DNA of 35,173 nt, taken from positions 1-35,173 of the forward strand of contig JADIMD010000100.1 of the NCBI GenBank assembly GCA_017695015.1, given 5' to 3'. This document shows positions 17,638 through 26,812 of the stretch, piece by piece. A program made the position numbers and the translations under genes. The notes beneath the pieces are model-generated. The model was not told the DNA's origin. It made no database searches and was given only the letters and a program-made list of their open reading frames with translations. The DNA is from Candidatus Cryptobacteroides faecigallinarum. Lineage in GTDB: Bacteria > Bacteroidota > Bacteroidia > Bacteroidales > UBA932. Within the stretch, counting starts at the first letter, position 1. Each line of letters starts with the position of its first letter.

Positions 17638-18741
17638 ATGAAGAATTTTGATCTGAAACCAAGGATTCTGGATATGTATATCATCAAGAAATTCATATCC
17701 ACTTTCTTCGTTGCCCTGCTGCTCATAATAGGCATTGTCATAATATTCGACATCAGCGAGAAAATCGATGACTTCGTGAGCAACGAAGCCCCTCTCACAG
17801 AGATAATCTTCGACTATTATGTGAACTTTGTCCCTTACTTCATGAATATGTTCAGTCCACTGTTCGTATTCATAACCGTCATCTTCTTTACTTCCAAGAT
17901 GGCAGCCAACTCCGAGATTGTGGCTATCCTCTCCTGCGGCATCAGCTTCCACAGGATGATGGTCCCATACATAGTGTCTGCGACTCTCATAGCCCTTTTC
18001 TCACTGAGTCTCAATCTGTTTATCATTCCTAACGCAAATGCCCAGCGAGGCGAGTTCGAAGCCAAGTACATCAGGGGACACGGCAATGTCATCACCGGAA
18101 GGAATGTCCATTACCAGATTTCTCCGGGAGAATTCGTGTTCGTGGAATCTTTCAGCACATGGAACAATACTGCATACCGTTTCACTCTGGAAAAGATTGA
18201 AAACAACAAGCTGGTATCCAAGATTTCTGCAGAGACGGCCGTGTGGGACAGCACTTTCAGCGGATGGAGGCTGAAAAAATATTTCATCAGGGACTACACC
18301 GACAATCTTGAAGACCACATCAGGAGCGGAAGAGAGCTGGATACAGTCATCAATCTGAGTGTCAGCGACTTCTACATGAGAAAGCATACAGTCGAGACAT
18401 TGTCGTACAACAAGCTCAACGAACTCATCGAGACACAGAAGATGAGGGGAGACGCCAATGTCAAACTGGCACAGATAGAAAAGCACACTAGGTTCGCCAT
18501 GCCTTTCTCCGCATTCATTCTCACTATCATGGGAGTTGCCCTTTCCTCAAAGAAGAGGCGCGGAGGCATCGGATGGAACATCGCCATCGGCATCGCCCTG
18601 GCTTTCACATACATCCTGTTCCTGAGATTCAGCCAGATGTTCGTCCACACAGGGGCAATGCCACCGGGGCTCGCCATGTGGTTCCCTAACATCGTCTATG
18701 CTTTCATAGCAGGCTTCCTTTACAAGATAGCCCCTAAATAG
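17638..18741 (+). CDS. LptF/LptG-family lipopolysaccharide export permease
   Basis: A 367-residue YjgP/YjgQ-family membrane protein with three N-terminal helices (about 20-40, 60-85, 100-125), a periplasmic beta domain and three C-terminal helices (about 285-303, 310-328, 338-362). The opening ILDMYIIKKFISTFFVALL and the ILSCGISFHRMMVPY segment are typical. It would pair with the permease half of the fusion at 9431 to form the LptFG membrane dimer used by the LptB ATPase to lift lipopolysaccharide; which is LptF and which LptG cannot be fixed by eye. It is shorter than the fused permease domain, mainly in the periplasmic part. It is probably co-transcribed with tgt and ends 2 bp before the convergent peptidase gene. 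Confidence 0.9.
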   Translation: MKNFDLKPRILDMYIIKKFISTFFVALLLIIGIVIIFDISEKIDDFVSNEAPLTEIIFDYYVNFVPYFMNMFSPLFVFITVIFFTSKMAANSEIVAILSCGISFHRMMVPYIVSATLIALFSLSLNLFIIPNANAQRGEFEAKYIRGHGNVITGRNVHYQISPGEFVFVESFSTWNNTAYRFTLEKIENNKLVSKISAETAVWDSTFSGWRLKKYFIRDYTDNLEDHIRSGRELDTVINLSVSDFYMRKHTVETLSYNKLNELIETQKMRGDANVKLAQIEKHTRFAMPFSAFILTIMGVALSSKKRRGGIGWNIAIGIALAFTYILFLRFSQMFVHTGAMPPGLAMWFPNIVYAFIAGFLYKIAPK

Positions 18742-18743
18742 GA

Positions 18744-20837
18744 TTATTCTCCGCCCAGCCCGAGCTTTACGAGCAGAGCTTCAGGCTCTGGATCATGTCC
18801 GCGGAAATTTCTGTAAAGGACAGCAGGGTCTATGCTGCCGCCTTTTTCAAGGATATTGTGTCTGAAAGATGCAGCCGTCTCCCTGTCGAATATCCCGTTC
18901 TGCTGGAACAGGGAAAAAGCATCCGCCTCCAGCACTTCAGCCCATTTGTAGGAATAGTATCCGGCAGAATATCCTCCGGCAAAAATATGGCTGAAAGTCG
19001 GGGAAATGGCAGTTCCCTCTACATCAGGAAGGAGTGTACACTTCTCTACCGCCTTTTTCTCGAATTCGACAGTCCCCTCTTCAGGAAGAGATGTCAGAGT
19101 ATGCCATGCCATGTCGAGCAGTCCGAACTGAAGCTGGCGCACCTGATAATACCCTGAAAGATAATTTTTCGCGGCAACCACCTTTCCCACAAGGCTGTCA
19201 GGGATCACTTCCCCTGTCCTGTAGTCCTTTGCAAAAGAGTCAAGATATTCAGGTTCGAATGCCCAGTTCTCCATTATCTGCGACGGCAGCTCCACAAAAT
19301 CCCTTGCCACATTTGTCCCTGAAAGCGATCCGTACCTCCCTTTTGCGAGCATCCCGTGAAGAGCATGTCCGAACTCGTGCAGGAAAGTAGTCAACTCATT
19401 ATGGGTGATAAGAGAAGGTGCAGAGCCCGACGGCTTCGTGAAATTAGTCACAATACTGATAAACGGTCTTTCTTCCACACCATTATATATACTCTGTCCC
19501 CTGAACTCTGTCATCCATGCACCGCTCCTTTTGCTCTCGCGAGGGAAGAAATCCGCATAGAAAAGTGCCAGATGGCTTTCGTCAGCATCCTTTACATCAT
19601 ATACCTTCACATCCTTATGGTACCCCGGAATATCAGGCCTTTCTTCGAATGTGACCCCGTAAAGACGGGTTGCAAGTCCAAAAACAGCATCTATGCAATT
19701 CTCCAACCTGAAATACGGCTTGAGTTGCTCCTCATTGAAAGAGAACATATCCTCCTTATACCTTTCAGCCCAGAAAGAAAAATCCCATGGCATCAGGCAG
19801 TCATCGGCAAAGCCATGCTCCCTGGCATATTCCGTAACCTCGGCAACTTCCTTCCTTGCATACGGGAGAGACGGGGAAAGGAGCTTGTCAAGGAACTGCT
19901 CCACTGTCTCCTTGTCCTTTGCCATATTTTCCTCCAGAACATAGTCCGCATATGTGTCATAGCCGAGCAATGACGAGCGCTTCATCCTCAGATCCACAAT
20001 TTTCTTTACAATCTCCGTATTGTCGAATTCTCCTCCTACAGACCTTGCATTGCTGCCGATATACATCTTGCGGCGGAGGTCACGGTTTACACAGAATTTC
20101 ATGAAAGGAGCATAAACCGGATAATCCAATGTGAACACCCATCCGTCAAGTCCTTTATCCCTGGCAGCATCTGCCCCCATGTCCTTCACATACTGAGGAA
20201 GCCCTGCCAGTTCGTTCTCGTCAGTGACATTTATATAAAATGCATTTGTCGCTGCAAGGCTGTTTTTCTGGAACTGGAGCGAAAGCAGGGAAAGCTCCTC
20301 CGAATATTTGCTGAACAAAGCCTTGTCCTCGTCCGACAGGTTGGCTCCGTTACGGGCAAATGACTTGTATGTATCTTCCAGCAGCTTCATCTGATCCTCG
20401 TCAAGAGAAAGCGACGCCCTGCTGTCATATACCTTCTTCACTCTCTGGAACAGTGCCTCGTTCAATGATACATACATGGAATACTCCGTCATCATCGGGG
20501 CAACCTTCTCCGCTATTTCCTGCATTTCAGGATTGGTGTCCGCCTCATTGAGGTTATAGAATATGCCTGAAACCCTGTCCAAAGTCCTTCCGCTATATTC
20601 CAGTGCCTCGACAGTATTCTGGAAATCCGGTTCTGCCTGATTGGCAGTTATGGCATCTATCTCCGCCTTTGCCTGCCTTATCCCTTCTTCAAATGCAGGG
20701 ATGTAATGGTCGTTGCGGATTTTGTCAAACTGAGGTGCTCCATATGGAAGCGTGGACTCTGTCAAAAGAGGATTCTCCATTTTGCAAGATGTGAAAATAG
20801 CAAGTGCGGCACATGCCGTTGCAAGCGTTCTGTTCAT
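18744..20837 (-). CDS. dcp: M3-family peptidyl-dipeptidase (Dcp-like) lipoprotein
   Basis: A metallopeptidase of about 697 residues that removes dipeptides from peptide C-termini. The zinc motif HEFGH is at H487-H491 in LHEFGHALHGML; the C-terminal FSHIFAGGYSAGYYSYKWAEVL block is characteristic of M3. The start is placed at ATG 20837 rather than the in-frame ATG at 20858: it gives a lipoprotein signal (MNRTLATACAALAIFTSC) with cysteine at residue 18, and removes an overlap with the upstream gene. A periplasmic or outer-membrane-facing location is inferred, unlike cytoplasmic E. coli Dcp. It begins 7 bp after the small zinc-finger gene and is probably co-transcribed with it. Confidence 0.93.
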   Translation of the reverse strand: MNRTLATACAALAIFTSCKMENPLLTESTLPYGAPQFDKIRNDHYIPAFEEGIRQAKAEIDAITANQAEPDFQNTVEALEYSGRTLDRVSGIFYNLNEADTNPEMQEIAEKVAPMMTEYSMYVSLNEALFQRVKKVYDSRASLSLDEDQMKLLEDTYKSFARNGANLSDEDKALFSKYSEELSLLSLQFQKNSLAATNAFYINVTDENELAGLPQYVKDMGADAARDKGLDGWVFTLDYPVYAPFMKFCVNRDLRRKMYIGSNARSVGGEFDNTEIVKKIVDLRMKRSSLLGYDTYADYVLEENMAKDKETVEQFLDKLLSPSLPYARKEVAEVTEYAREHGFADDCLMPWDFSFWAERYKEDMFSFNEEQLKPYFRLENCIDAVFGLATRLYGVTFEERPDIPGYHKDVKVYDVKDADESHLALFYADFFPRESKRSGAWMTEFRGQSIYNGVEERPFISIVTNFTKPSGSAPSLITHNELTTFLHEFGHALHGMLAKGRYGSLSGTNVARDFVELPSQIMENWAFEPEYLDSFAKDYRTGEVIPDSLVGKVVAAKNYLSGYYQVRQLQFGLLDMAWHTLTSLPEEGTVEFEKKAVEKCTLLPDVEGTAISPTFSHIFAGGYSAGYYSYKWAEVLEADAFSLFQQNGIFDRETAASFRHNILEKGGSIDPAVLYRNFRGHDPEPEALLVKLGLGGE

Positions 20838-20844
20838 AACAAAT

Positions 20845-21282
20845 TCATTTCTCCCCATGGGGAATGTCGGGCAAATTTAATGAAAGTTTCCGAGATTCTC
20901 CGTATTTCCTCGCCGGGAACACCCTTGATATGGACATCACCCTGGAGGACATCACGGTGATACAGATGTCGAAACAGCAATATTCGTCATGTCTCCTCAC
21001 TTTGTGGTATGAAGTCACATAATCGAAATTGAAGCCGAGCTGCCTCAGCTGCTGGACAGAGACCTCTGTCGCATTCATTTTCAACAGGTCTTCCAATATG
21101 CTGTAATTCTTCTCCAGGGCAGACATGATCTTGGACTTCATCGCCCTGATTCTCCTCGTTTTCCTATTGTTGTACCTGTTTTTGCAGGTCTCGCAGCAAA
21201 ATTTCTTGTCCTGCCTCCCATATACAATACTGTCTCCGCATTCCAGGCATATTGCAGTCCTGGATTTCTCATCATATTCCAT
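20845..21282 (-). CDS. Small zinc-finger protein of unknown function
   Basis: A 145-residue protein I do not recognise beyond a general zinc-ribbon type. The N-terminus carries CLEC at residues 14-17 and a second cysteine group, CCETC, about 12 residues later, forming a likely treble-clef or ribbon. A strongly basic stretch (KNRYNNRKTRRIRAMKSK) follows, suggesting nucleic-acid contact. The middle (about 50-80) is helical with an LRQLGFNF segment; the C-terminal part holds more cysteines (YCCFDICITV) in a beta-like region. It sits 7 bp upstream of the M3 peptidase gene on the same strand. Similar small proteins with a Zn-ribbon followed by a basic helix occur in Bacteroidota, usually annotated as hypothetical. 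Confidence 0.7.
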   Translation of the reverse strand: MEYDEKSRTAICLECGDSIVYGRQDKKFCCETCKNRYNNRKTRRIRAMKSKIMSALEKNYSILEDLLKMNATEVSVQQLRQLGFNFDYVTSYHKVRRHDEYCCFDICITVMSSRVMSISRVFPARKYGESRKLSLNLPDIPHGEK

Positions 21283-21613
21283 AGGCTTTTTTCTTCAAAT
21301 ATCCTTCATGGATATCAGAAAGTCAATCCCCAAAACGAGGTTTTTCTTTTTTCGAATGCATCTTTTTCTTTTTATTGCGAAACCAAGTCGCATAAGATTT
21401 ATTTTGGCATGCATCAATAAAATCCATCAGTCGCGGAAACAGGATAAAATAAATTGCATCGACTGCCGATTCTCATAAAACACAGCATAAAAAAAGAAAA
21501 ACATCACACTCATTCCCTCATGCCATGTCGCATGTGAACATATTTTACTTTACTTTGCGTTGTCCCGCAGTGCGCACGAAGTGGGGAAGATTAACTCTAA
21601 AATTGAAAAGATT
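21283..21613. other. Intergenic region between the zinc-finger gene and ssb, no gene seen
   Basis: About 330 bp of AT-rich DNA with several pyrimidine runs (around 21340-21380) and purine runs (around 21487-21500). A small perfect inverted repeat ATATCC / GGATAT with a 5-nt spacer lies at 21299-21315. The ssb promoter is expected near 21543-21560, where TTTACTTTG resembles, but does not match, a -7 box. No convincing RNA gene or protein start is seen. Confidence 0.5.
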
Positions 21614-21952
21614 ATGGAACAGTTGAACAGAATCGAGTTGAGAGGGAATGTCGGGAATGTACGGGTTTCGGAAGCCGGGTCCGGCAAGGTTGCAAGATTT
21701 TCACTCGCCACCAATTACATGTACCAGAACAAGGAAGGGTCAGGCACGGTAGAGACCACATGGCATAATGTCGTGGCATGGGAAAGCCGCTCCATCCCGG
21801 ATCTTGGCATAATAGAAAAAGGCTGCCCTCTGTATGTGTGCGGAAGACTGCGAAGCACCAAATACACTGCTGCCGACGGGACGGAGAAGCAATCCTATGA
21901 AGTAATCGCCAGCAAGATCTGCAAGGCGGAAGGACAGCCATCGACATATTGA
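21614..21952 (+). CDS. ssb: Short single-stranded DNA-binding protein (OB fold only)
   Basis: A 112-residue SSB-family protein. The OB-fold signatures are LNRIELRGNVGNVRV at the start, ARFSLATNY, TTWHNVVAW and LYVCGRLRSTKY, closing at YEVIASKI. The start is ATG 21614; the longer in-frame reading from 21560 would need a TTG start and adds sequence unlike SSB. The protein stops soon after the OB fold with KAEGQPSTY and lacks the flexible linker and the acidic DDxIPF-like tail that recruits partner proteins in standard SSBs. It may therefore be an accessory paralogue; another full-length SSB is expected elsewhere in the genome (inference). Confidence 0.88.
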   Translation: MEQLNRIELRGNVGNVRVSEAGSGKVARFSLATNYMYQNKEGSGTVETTWHNVVAWESRSIPDLGIIEKGCPLYVCGRLRSTKYTAADGTEKQSYEVIASKICKAEGQPSTY

Positions 21953-21973
21953 TTTCAGGCCCTTCTGAGCAGG

Positions 21974-21993
21974 TTGTCAGATATTTCCGACAA
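21974..21993 (+). terminator. Weak hairpin after ssb
   Basis: Five-base arms TTGTC (21974-21978) and GACAA (21989-21993) lie 22 bp after the ssb stop. There is no U-run, so this is only a possible transcription end signal upstream of the pflB promoter. Confidence 0.25.
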
Positions 21994-22008
21994 TTACATG
22001 ACTCTGAA

Positions 22009-22040
22009 TTTGAATTTTTCAAAATATAAACATATCTTTG
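22009..22040 (+). promoter_or_regulatory. Promoter of pflB (TTTG - 20 bp - TATCTTTG)
   Basis: TTTG at 22009-22012 and TATCTTTG at 22033-22040 are separated by 20 bp, a complete match to the Bacteroidota -33/-7 consensus. The start codon follows 29 bp later. This is the best promoter in the window. Confidence 0.8.
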
Positions 22041-22069
22041 CGCCCTCATTTCAATAAAGGCAGTAAAAT

Positions 22070-24298
22070 ATGATAAGCAACGGAAAATTCAAAGACGGAG
22101 CCTGGTCAGGCAAAATCGATGTGTCAGATTTCGTTTACAGGAACATTACTCCTTATGAAGGGGATGCATCTTTCCTTCAGGGACCTACCGACCGGACGAA
22201 AAAGCTATGGGCAATATGTACAAAAGCATTGGAAGAAGAAAGAGCGAATGGAGGTGTCCGCTCAATCGACGCAAAAACCATATCCACCATTACTTCTCAT
22301 GCTGCCGGATATATCGACAAGGAAAATGAACTGATCGTAGGTCTGCAGACCGAGGAACTGCTCAGAAGGGCCATAAAGCCGTTCGGAGGCTGGCATGTAG
22401 TGGAGAGAGCGTGCAACGAGAACGGAGTACAGCTCGATCCGGAAGTCAAGAAGATTTTCACCCACTACCGCAAGACCCATAATGACGGTGTCTTCGATGT
22501 ATATACCGAAGAAATCAGGAAATTCCGTTCACTCGGATTCCTTACAGGACTTCCTGACAACTATTCAAGGGGCCGTATCATCGGTGACTACAGGAGACTT
22601 GCCCTGTACGGTGCAGACAGACTGATTGAAGCAAAGAAAGAGGACCTCAAGGGTCTTACCGGACCTATGACCGAATCAAGGATAAGACTCCGCGAGGAAG
22701 TCGCAGACCAGATAAAGGCTCTTGAAGAGATAAAGATACTGGGAGAAATGTACGGGCTTGAGCTCGGCAGACCGGCCCTTACTGCACAGGAGGCTATCCA
22801 GTGGGTATACATGGCATATCTCGCTGCAGTGAAAGAGCAGGACGGAGCAGCCATGTCTCTCGGAAATGTGTCTTCATTCCTGGACATCTATATCCAGTAC
22901 GACCTGGATCATGGCGTCATTGACGAGACTTTCGCCCAGGAGCTGATTGACCAGTTCGTAATGAAGCTCAGGATGGTAAGACATCTCAGGATGAATTCAT
23001 ATAACGAGATTTTCGCAGGAGACCCTACATGGATCACTGAATCCATCGGAGGACGCTTCAGCGACGGCAAGGTAAAGGTGACCAAGACATCATTCCGTTT
23101 CCTCCAGACCTTGTACAACCTCGGACCTGCACCAGAGCCGAACATGACTGTGCTCTGGAGCCCTGATCTTCCTGAAAAATTCAAGGAGTTCTGCGCAAAG
23201 GTATCTATCGACACCAGCTCAGTGCAGTACGAGAACGATGACCTTATGAAAGAAGTCCGCGGATGCGACGATTACGGAATTGCATGCTGCGTATCATATC
23301 AGGCTATCGGAAAGGCCATCCAGTTCTTCGGAGCACGCGCAAACCTTGCAAAAGCTCTCCTCCTCGCCATCAACGGAGGACGCTGCGAGAACACGGGAAC
23401 TGTCATGGTTTCAGGCATCGAGCCGCTCAAGGGAGATGTCCTCAACTATGATGAAGTCATTGCAAACTACCGCAAGGTCCTGCATGAAGTGGCAAGAGTC
23501 TACAACGATGCGATGAACATCATCCACTACATGCATGACAAATACGACTACGAAAGGTCTCAGATGGCATTGATTGACACTGATCCTGCCATCAACCTTG
23601 CATATGGAGTAGCTGGACTTTCCATAGCAACCGACTCTCTCTCTGCAATCAAATATGCAAAGGTCACTGCCCACCGCAATGCTGACGGACTTACCGACGC
23701 ATTCGAGATCGAAGGAGAATATCCTTGCTTCGGAAATGATGACGACAGGGTTGACAGCATAGCAAAAGAGGTTGTGAAGTATTTCAATTCCGAGCTTTGC
23801 AAGCTTCCTGTCTACAAGAACGCAATGCCTACGCTGTCTCTCCTGACCATCACATCCAATGTGATGTATGGCAAGAAGACCGGTGCTACTCCTGACGGAA
23901 GGCTTAAAGGAGTTGCCTTTGCTCCGGGCGCAAACCCTATGCATGGAAGGGATTGCCATGGTGCCATAGCTTCACTGAGCTCTGTAGCGAAGCTTGATTA
24001 CCACGAGGCAATGGACGGCATCAGCAACACATTCTCCATTGTCCCTAAGTCTCTCGGTCCTACAGAAGAGGACAAGGTTGAAAACCTGGTGACAATGATG
24101 GACGGATATTTCACAAAAGGTGCCCATCACCTGAATGTGAATGTCCTCAACCGCGAGATGCTGGAAGATGCAATGGAGCATCCTGAGAAATATCCTCAGC
24201 TGACTATCCGAGTTTCAGGATACGCAGTGAACTTCACCAAACTGAGCCGTGAACATCAGCTTGAAGTGATTGCAAGGACATTCCATGAGTCAATGTAA
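22070..24298 (+). CDS. pflB: Formate C-acetyltransferase (pyruvate formate-lyase)
   Basis: A 742-residue glycyl-radical enzyme converting pyruvate and CoA to acetyl-CoA and formate under anaerobic conditions. The adjacent active-site cysteines C406-C407 (GIACCVSYQ) distinguish true PFL from glycerol or diol dehydratase relatives. The radical glycine is G717 in the C-terminal RVSGYAVNF. Length matches E. coli PflB. The activase gene follows at once, with its start overlapping or abutting the pflB stop. No formate channel (focA) gene accompanies it. The strong promoter upstream suggests high expression, fitting a fermentative anaerobe. Confidence 0.97.
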   Translation: MISNGKFKDGAWSGKIDVSDFVYRNITPYEGDASFLQGPTDRTKKLWAICTKALEEERANGGVRSIDAKTISTITSHAAGYIDKENELIVGLQTEELLRRAIKPFGGWHVVERACNENGVQLDPEVKKIFTHYRKTHNDGVFDVYTEEIRKFRSLGFLTGLPDNYSRGRIIGDYRRLALYGADRLIEAKKEDLKGLTGPMTESRIRLREEVADQIKALEEIKILGEMYGLELGRPALTAQEAIQWVYMAYLAAVKEQDGAAMSLGNVSSFLDIYIQYDLDHGVIDETFAQELIDQFVMKLRMVRHLRMNSYNEIFAGDPTWITESIGGRFSDGKVKVTKTSFRFLQTLYNLGPAPEPNMTVLWSPDLPEKFKEFCAKVSIDTSSVQYENDDLMKEVRGCDDYGIACCVSYQAIGKAIQFFGARANLAKALLLAINGGRCENTGTVMVSGIEPLKGDVLNYDEVIANYRKVLHEVARVYNDAMNIIHYMHDKYDYERSQMALIDTDPAINLAYGVAGLSIATDSLSAIKYAKVTAHRNADGLTDAFEIEGEYPCFGNDDDRVDSIAKEVVKYFNSELCKLPVYKNAMPTLSLLTITSNVMYGKKTGATPDGRLKGVAFAPGANPMHGRDCHGAIASLSSVAKLDYHEAMDGISNTFSIVPKSLGPTEEDKVENLVTMMDGYFTKGAHHLNVNVLNREMLEDAMEHPEKYPQLTIRVSGYAVNFTKLSREHQLEVIARTFHESM

Positions 24299-24299
24299 T

Positions 24300-25028
24300 A
24301 TGATGCTGAAAGTACATTCATATGAATCATTAGGAACATACGACGGGCCAGGGATACGGCTCGTCGTATTTCTTCAGGGATGCCCGTTCCGCTGTCTATA
24401 CTGCGCAAATCCGGACACTATCTCCTTTGACGGCGGCACTGCCACTGAACCGGAGGAAATAATAGAAAGAGCTGTCAGGGAGCAGCCGTTTTTCGGGAAA
24501 CGGGGAGGAGTCACATTTTCGGGAGGAGAGCCTACCGCCCAGGCTTCGGCCCTGCTTCCTGTGGTGCGGGCCCTCAAGGGAAAAGGCATACATGTGTGTC
24601 TCGACACCAATGGCGGCATCTGGAACCAGGATGTGGAGGAGCTGTTCTCAACTGCGGACCTCGCCCTGCTCGACATAAAGGAATTCAACCCTGAAAGACA
24701 CAGGCATATCACAGGCAGGGACAATGCCAGGACACTTGAGACTGCCAGGTGGCTGGAGGACCATGGCAAACCTTTTTGGATCAGGTATGTACTCGTGCCA
24801 GGGCTGAGCGATTTCGAGGAAGATATCAGAGCCCTTGGAGAGCATTTCAAGGATTTCAAGATGATCCAAAGGGTGGAACTACTGCCTTACCACACATTGG
24901 GCAAGCACAAATACGAGACGCTTGGCTGGAAATATGAGCTTGAAGGCACTCCACTGAACACTCCTGAACAGCTCGCTAAAGCGAAGTCAGTGCTCCAAGA
25001 ATATTTTGACTGCGTCATACAGAACTGA
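24300..25028 (+). CDS. pflA: Pyruvate formate-lyase-activating enzyme (radical SAM)
   Basis: A radical SAM protein of about 242 residues that installs the glycyl radical on PflB. The [4Fe-4S] cluster motif CxxxCxxC is C28, C32, C35 (GCPFRCLYC). The SAM-binding GGVTFSGGEP loop, the LDTNGG segment and the late VELLPYHTLGKHKYE segment are typical. The start could be 24300, 24303 or 24285; 24285 would overlap the pflB stop (24296-24298), whereas 24300 begins 1 bp after it and gives a family-like MMLKVHSYESLGT opening. It lacks the extra ferredoxin-like insert of other glycyl-radical activases, as expected for PflA. A rho-independent terminator follows. Confidence 0.95.
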   Translation: MMLKVHSYESLGTYDGPGIRLVVFLQGCPFRCLYCANPDTISFDGGTATEPEEIIERAVREQPFFGKRGGVTFSGGEPTAQASALLPVVRALKGKGIHVCLDTNGGIWNQDVEELFSTADLALLDIKEFNPERHRHITGRDNARTLETARWLEDHGKPFWIRYVLVPGLSDFEEDIRALGEHFKDFKMIQRVELLPYHTLGKHKYETLGWKYELEGTPLNTPEQLAKAKSVLQEYFDCVIQN

Positions 25029-25032
25029 AAAT

Positions 25033-25066
25033 AAAAATGTCCGATTGGTACCCATCGGGCATTTTT
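25033..25066 (+). terminator. Rho-independent terminator after pflA
   Basis: An inverted repeat pairs AAAAATG-T-CCGAT (25033-25045) with ATCGGGCATTTTT (25054-25066), with one G-T wobble, and runs into further T-rich sequence to 25072. It lies 4 bp after the pflA stop. Confidence 0.88.
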
Positions 25067-25097
25067 ATTTTTATATTAGCAGTCAAATTCATATGTC

Positions 25098-25952
25098 ATG
25101 TCACAGAAAGTAGCCCTGGTCCTGTCGAGCGGAGGGCCAAGAGGGTTCGCCTATATCGGGGCAATAGAAGAGCTCGAGCACAGAGGCTATGAAATCACTT
25201 CCATAGCCGGGACATCAATCGGTTCTCTTGTTGGCGGCATTTATGCTGCCGGGAAACTGGAAGAAGTAAAAGAATGGCTTTACGATCTGGATGCATGGAA
25301 AGTTTTCTCGCTGATGGATCTGTCATTGAGCCTGAACCATCTTGTAAAGGGAGACAAGGTGATAGATGCCTTGAAGGAAATTGTTCCTGATATCGACATC
25401 GAGAATCTGAAAATCCCTTATTGCGCTGTCGCCACGGATTTCTATACCGGAGAAGAAGTGGTGTTCAAGAGCGGCAAACTGTTCCAGGCTATCAGGGCAT
25501 CCATTTCGATACCTTCCCTGTTCAGACCGGCAAAAGTGGACGGACGGACACTCATCGACGGAGGCATCACTAATGTCATCCCTCTCAACAGAGTGGCAAG
25601 GACCGGAGATGACATCATGGTAGCATTCGATGTCAATGCAATAGACATAGACAGAATCAAAAAGATAAGCCAGGAAGATTCGTGGGATGAAAACAACCTG
25701 TCAGATCCTGAAAAGGGATTCCACACTGTGCTCGGCAGGACATTCTCGCTGATGAATCTTGTAAACACCAGACTGTCCCTGAAGATAACTCCTCCGGACA
25801 TTCTCGTCAGCATGCCTTTCGATGAATATGGGGCGATTCCTGACTATGCGAAAGCAAGGGAAATTTCCCAAAAGGGCAGGGAACTCATGAGGGCAGCTCT
25901 CGACGAATACGATGCGAAAAGGACTATCCCAGGCGCAGACAAACTGCTCTGA
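25098..25952 (+). CDS. Patatin-like phospholipase family protein
   Basis: A 284-residue serine hydrolase of the RssA/NTE-type patatin group. The oxyanion loop SSGGPRGFAYIG starts at about residue 10, the nucleophile is S40 in GTSIG, and the catalytic aspartate is D154 in LIDGGITN. There is no signal peptide, so it is expected in the cytoplasm or at the inner membrane, acting on phospholipids or acyl esters. The start ATG 25098 gives MSQKVALVLSSGG, the normal opening of the family; a second out-of-frame ATG lies 5 bp upstream. It has no clear operon partner: pflA ends with a terminator before it and the convergent histidine kinase ends 15 bp after it. Confidence 0.92.
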   Translation: MSQKVALVLSSGGPRGFAYIGAIEELEHRGYEITSIAGTSIGSLVGGIYAAGKLEEVKEWLYDLDAWKVFSLMDLSLSLNHLVKGDKVIDALKEIVPDIDIENLKIPYCAVATDFYTGEEVVFKSGKLFQAIRASISIPSLFRPAKVDGRTLIDGGITNVIPLNRVARTGDDIMVAFDVNAIDIDRIKKISQEDSWDENNLSDPEKGFHTVLGRTFSLMNLVNTRLSLKITPPDILVSMPFDEYGAIPDYAKAREISQKGRELMRAALDEYDAKRTIPGADKLL

Positions 25953-25967
25953 CAGGCACGCCTGCTG
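25951..25967. terminator. Short hairpin between the convergent lipase and kinase genes
   Basis: GACAG (25951-25955) pairs with CTGTC (25964-25968), or CAGG pairs with CCTG inside it, in the 15-bp gap between the two stop codons. It has no long U-run on either strand and is a possible weak bidirectional terminator. Confidence 0.35.
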
Positions 25968-26798
25968 TCATGCATGCAGGGAAAAACGGTATTCCAGCCC
26001 TCCTCCGTGATGTGCGAGGGCTGAGATATCGCCCCCATGGAACAAAACGGCATTCCTGACTATCGACAGTCCGAGGCCGGATCCTCCTGCATCCCTGGTC
26101 CTTCCCTCCTGTATCCTGTAGAATCTTTCGAAAATTCTCTTCAGGTGTTCTCTGCCGACACCTTTGCCTGTATCATAATATTTGAACTGGTACAGGTCAG
26201 ACTTCCTGCCAGAACATTCGATGTGAATGGTAATATGGTCTCCGGCGTATTTGAGACTGTTTTCCACAAGATTTCTGAAAATGGCGAAAACAAGGGTCCT
26301 GTTGGCCTCGATTTCAAGGTAAGGAGGCAGCATATTCTCTATATTTATTCCCTTGTCCGCTATTTTGTCCTTGAATTCTTCCAGCACTTCCGCCATAATC
26401 CCCCTGACATTGATCTTCTCTTTCACAAGCTGGGATGAAGCTTCTTCAATCTTGGTTATCAAAGCTATGTCCCGTATAAGGTCAGAAAGCCTTATGGACT
26501 GGGCATATGCCCTTTCGATGAATATCTGCTTGCGTGCAGGGTCTATGTCCGGACATGTAGTCAGGGTTTCAAGATAACCTCTGATGCTGCTGACAGGCGT
26601 CCTGAGCTCATGCGCGATATTGTTTGTCATCTGCTGCTTCATCTCGCGGTATTTTGCCTTCTCCCTGTCTATCTTCAGGGTCATGTCGAGAATGCTCTTG
26701 CCGAACTTATGATGGGCAACAACCCAGACGACAGCAACCACAGCAATGACTCCTGCCAAAATATAAAGCAATGTGTCCAGACGAACATAATAGTCCAT
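25968..26798 (-). CDS. Sensor histidine kinase without a periplasmic domain
   Basis: A 276-residue kinase with a single membrane helix (about residues 9-28), a short linker, the HisKA dimerisation domain with phosphoacceptor H63 (NIAHELRTPVSSIRGYLE), and the HATPase_c domain with N box NLVENSLKYAG, G1 box DTGKGV and G2 box GGSGLGLSIV. Only about 8 residues precede the helix, so there is no extracytoplasmic or PAS sensing domain. The signal must be read through the membrane helix or a partner protein. It begins 14 bp after the response regulator and is part of the same operon. The core resembles PhoR-type kinases; the stimulus is unknown. Confidence 0.92.
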   Translation of the reverse strand: MDYYVRLDTLLYILAGVIAVVAVVWVVAHHKFGKSILDMTLKIDREKAKYREMKQQMTNNIAHELRTPVSSIRGYLETLTTCPDIDPARKQIFIERAYAQSIRLSDLIRDIALITKIEEASSQLVKEKINVRGIMAEVLEEFKDKIADKGINIENMLPPYLEIEANRTLVFAIFRNLVENSLKYAGDHITIHIECSGRKSDLYQFKYYDTGKGVGREHLKRIFERFYRIQEGRTRDAGGSGLGLSIVRNAVLFHGGDISALAHHGGGLEYRFSLHA

Positions 26799-26812
26799 TG
26801 GTCAATCCATTA

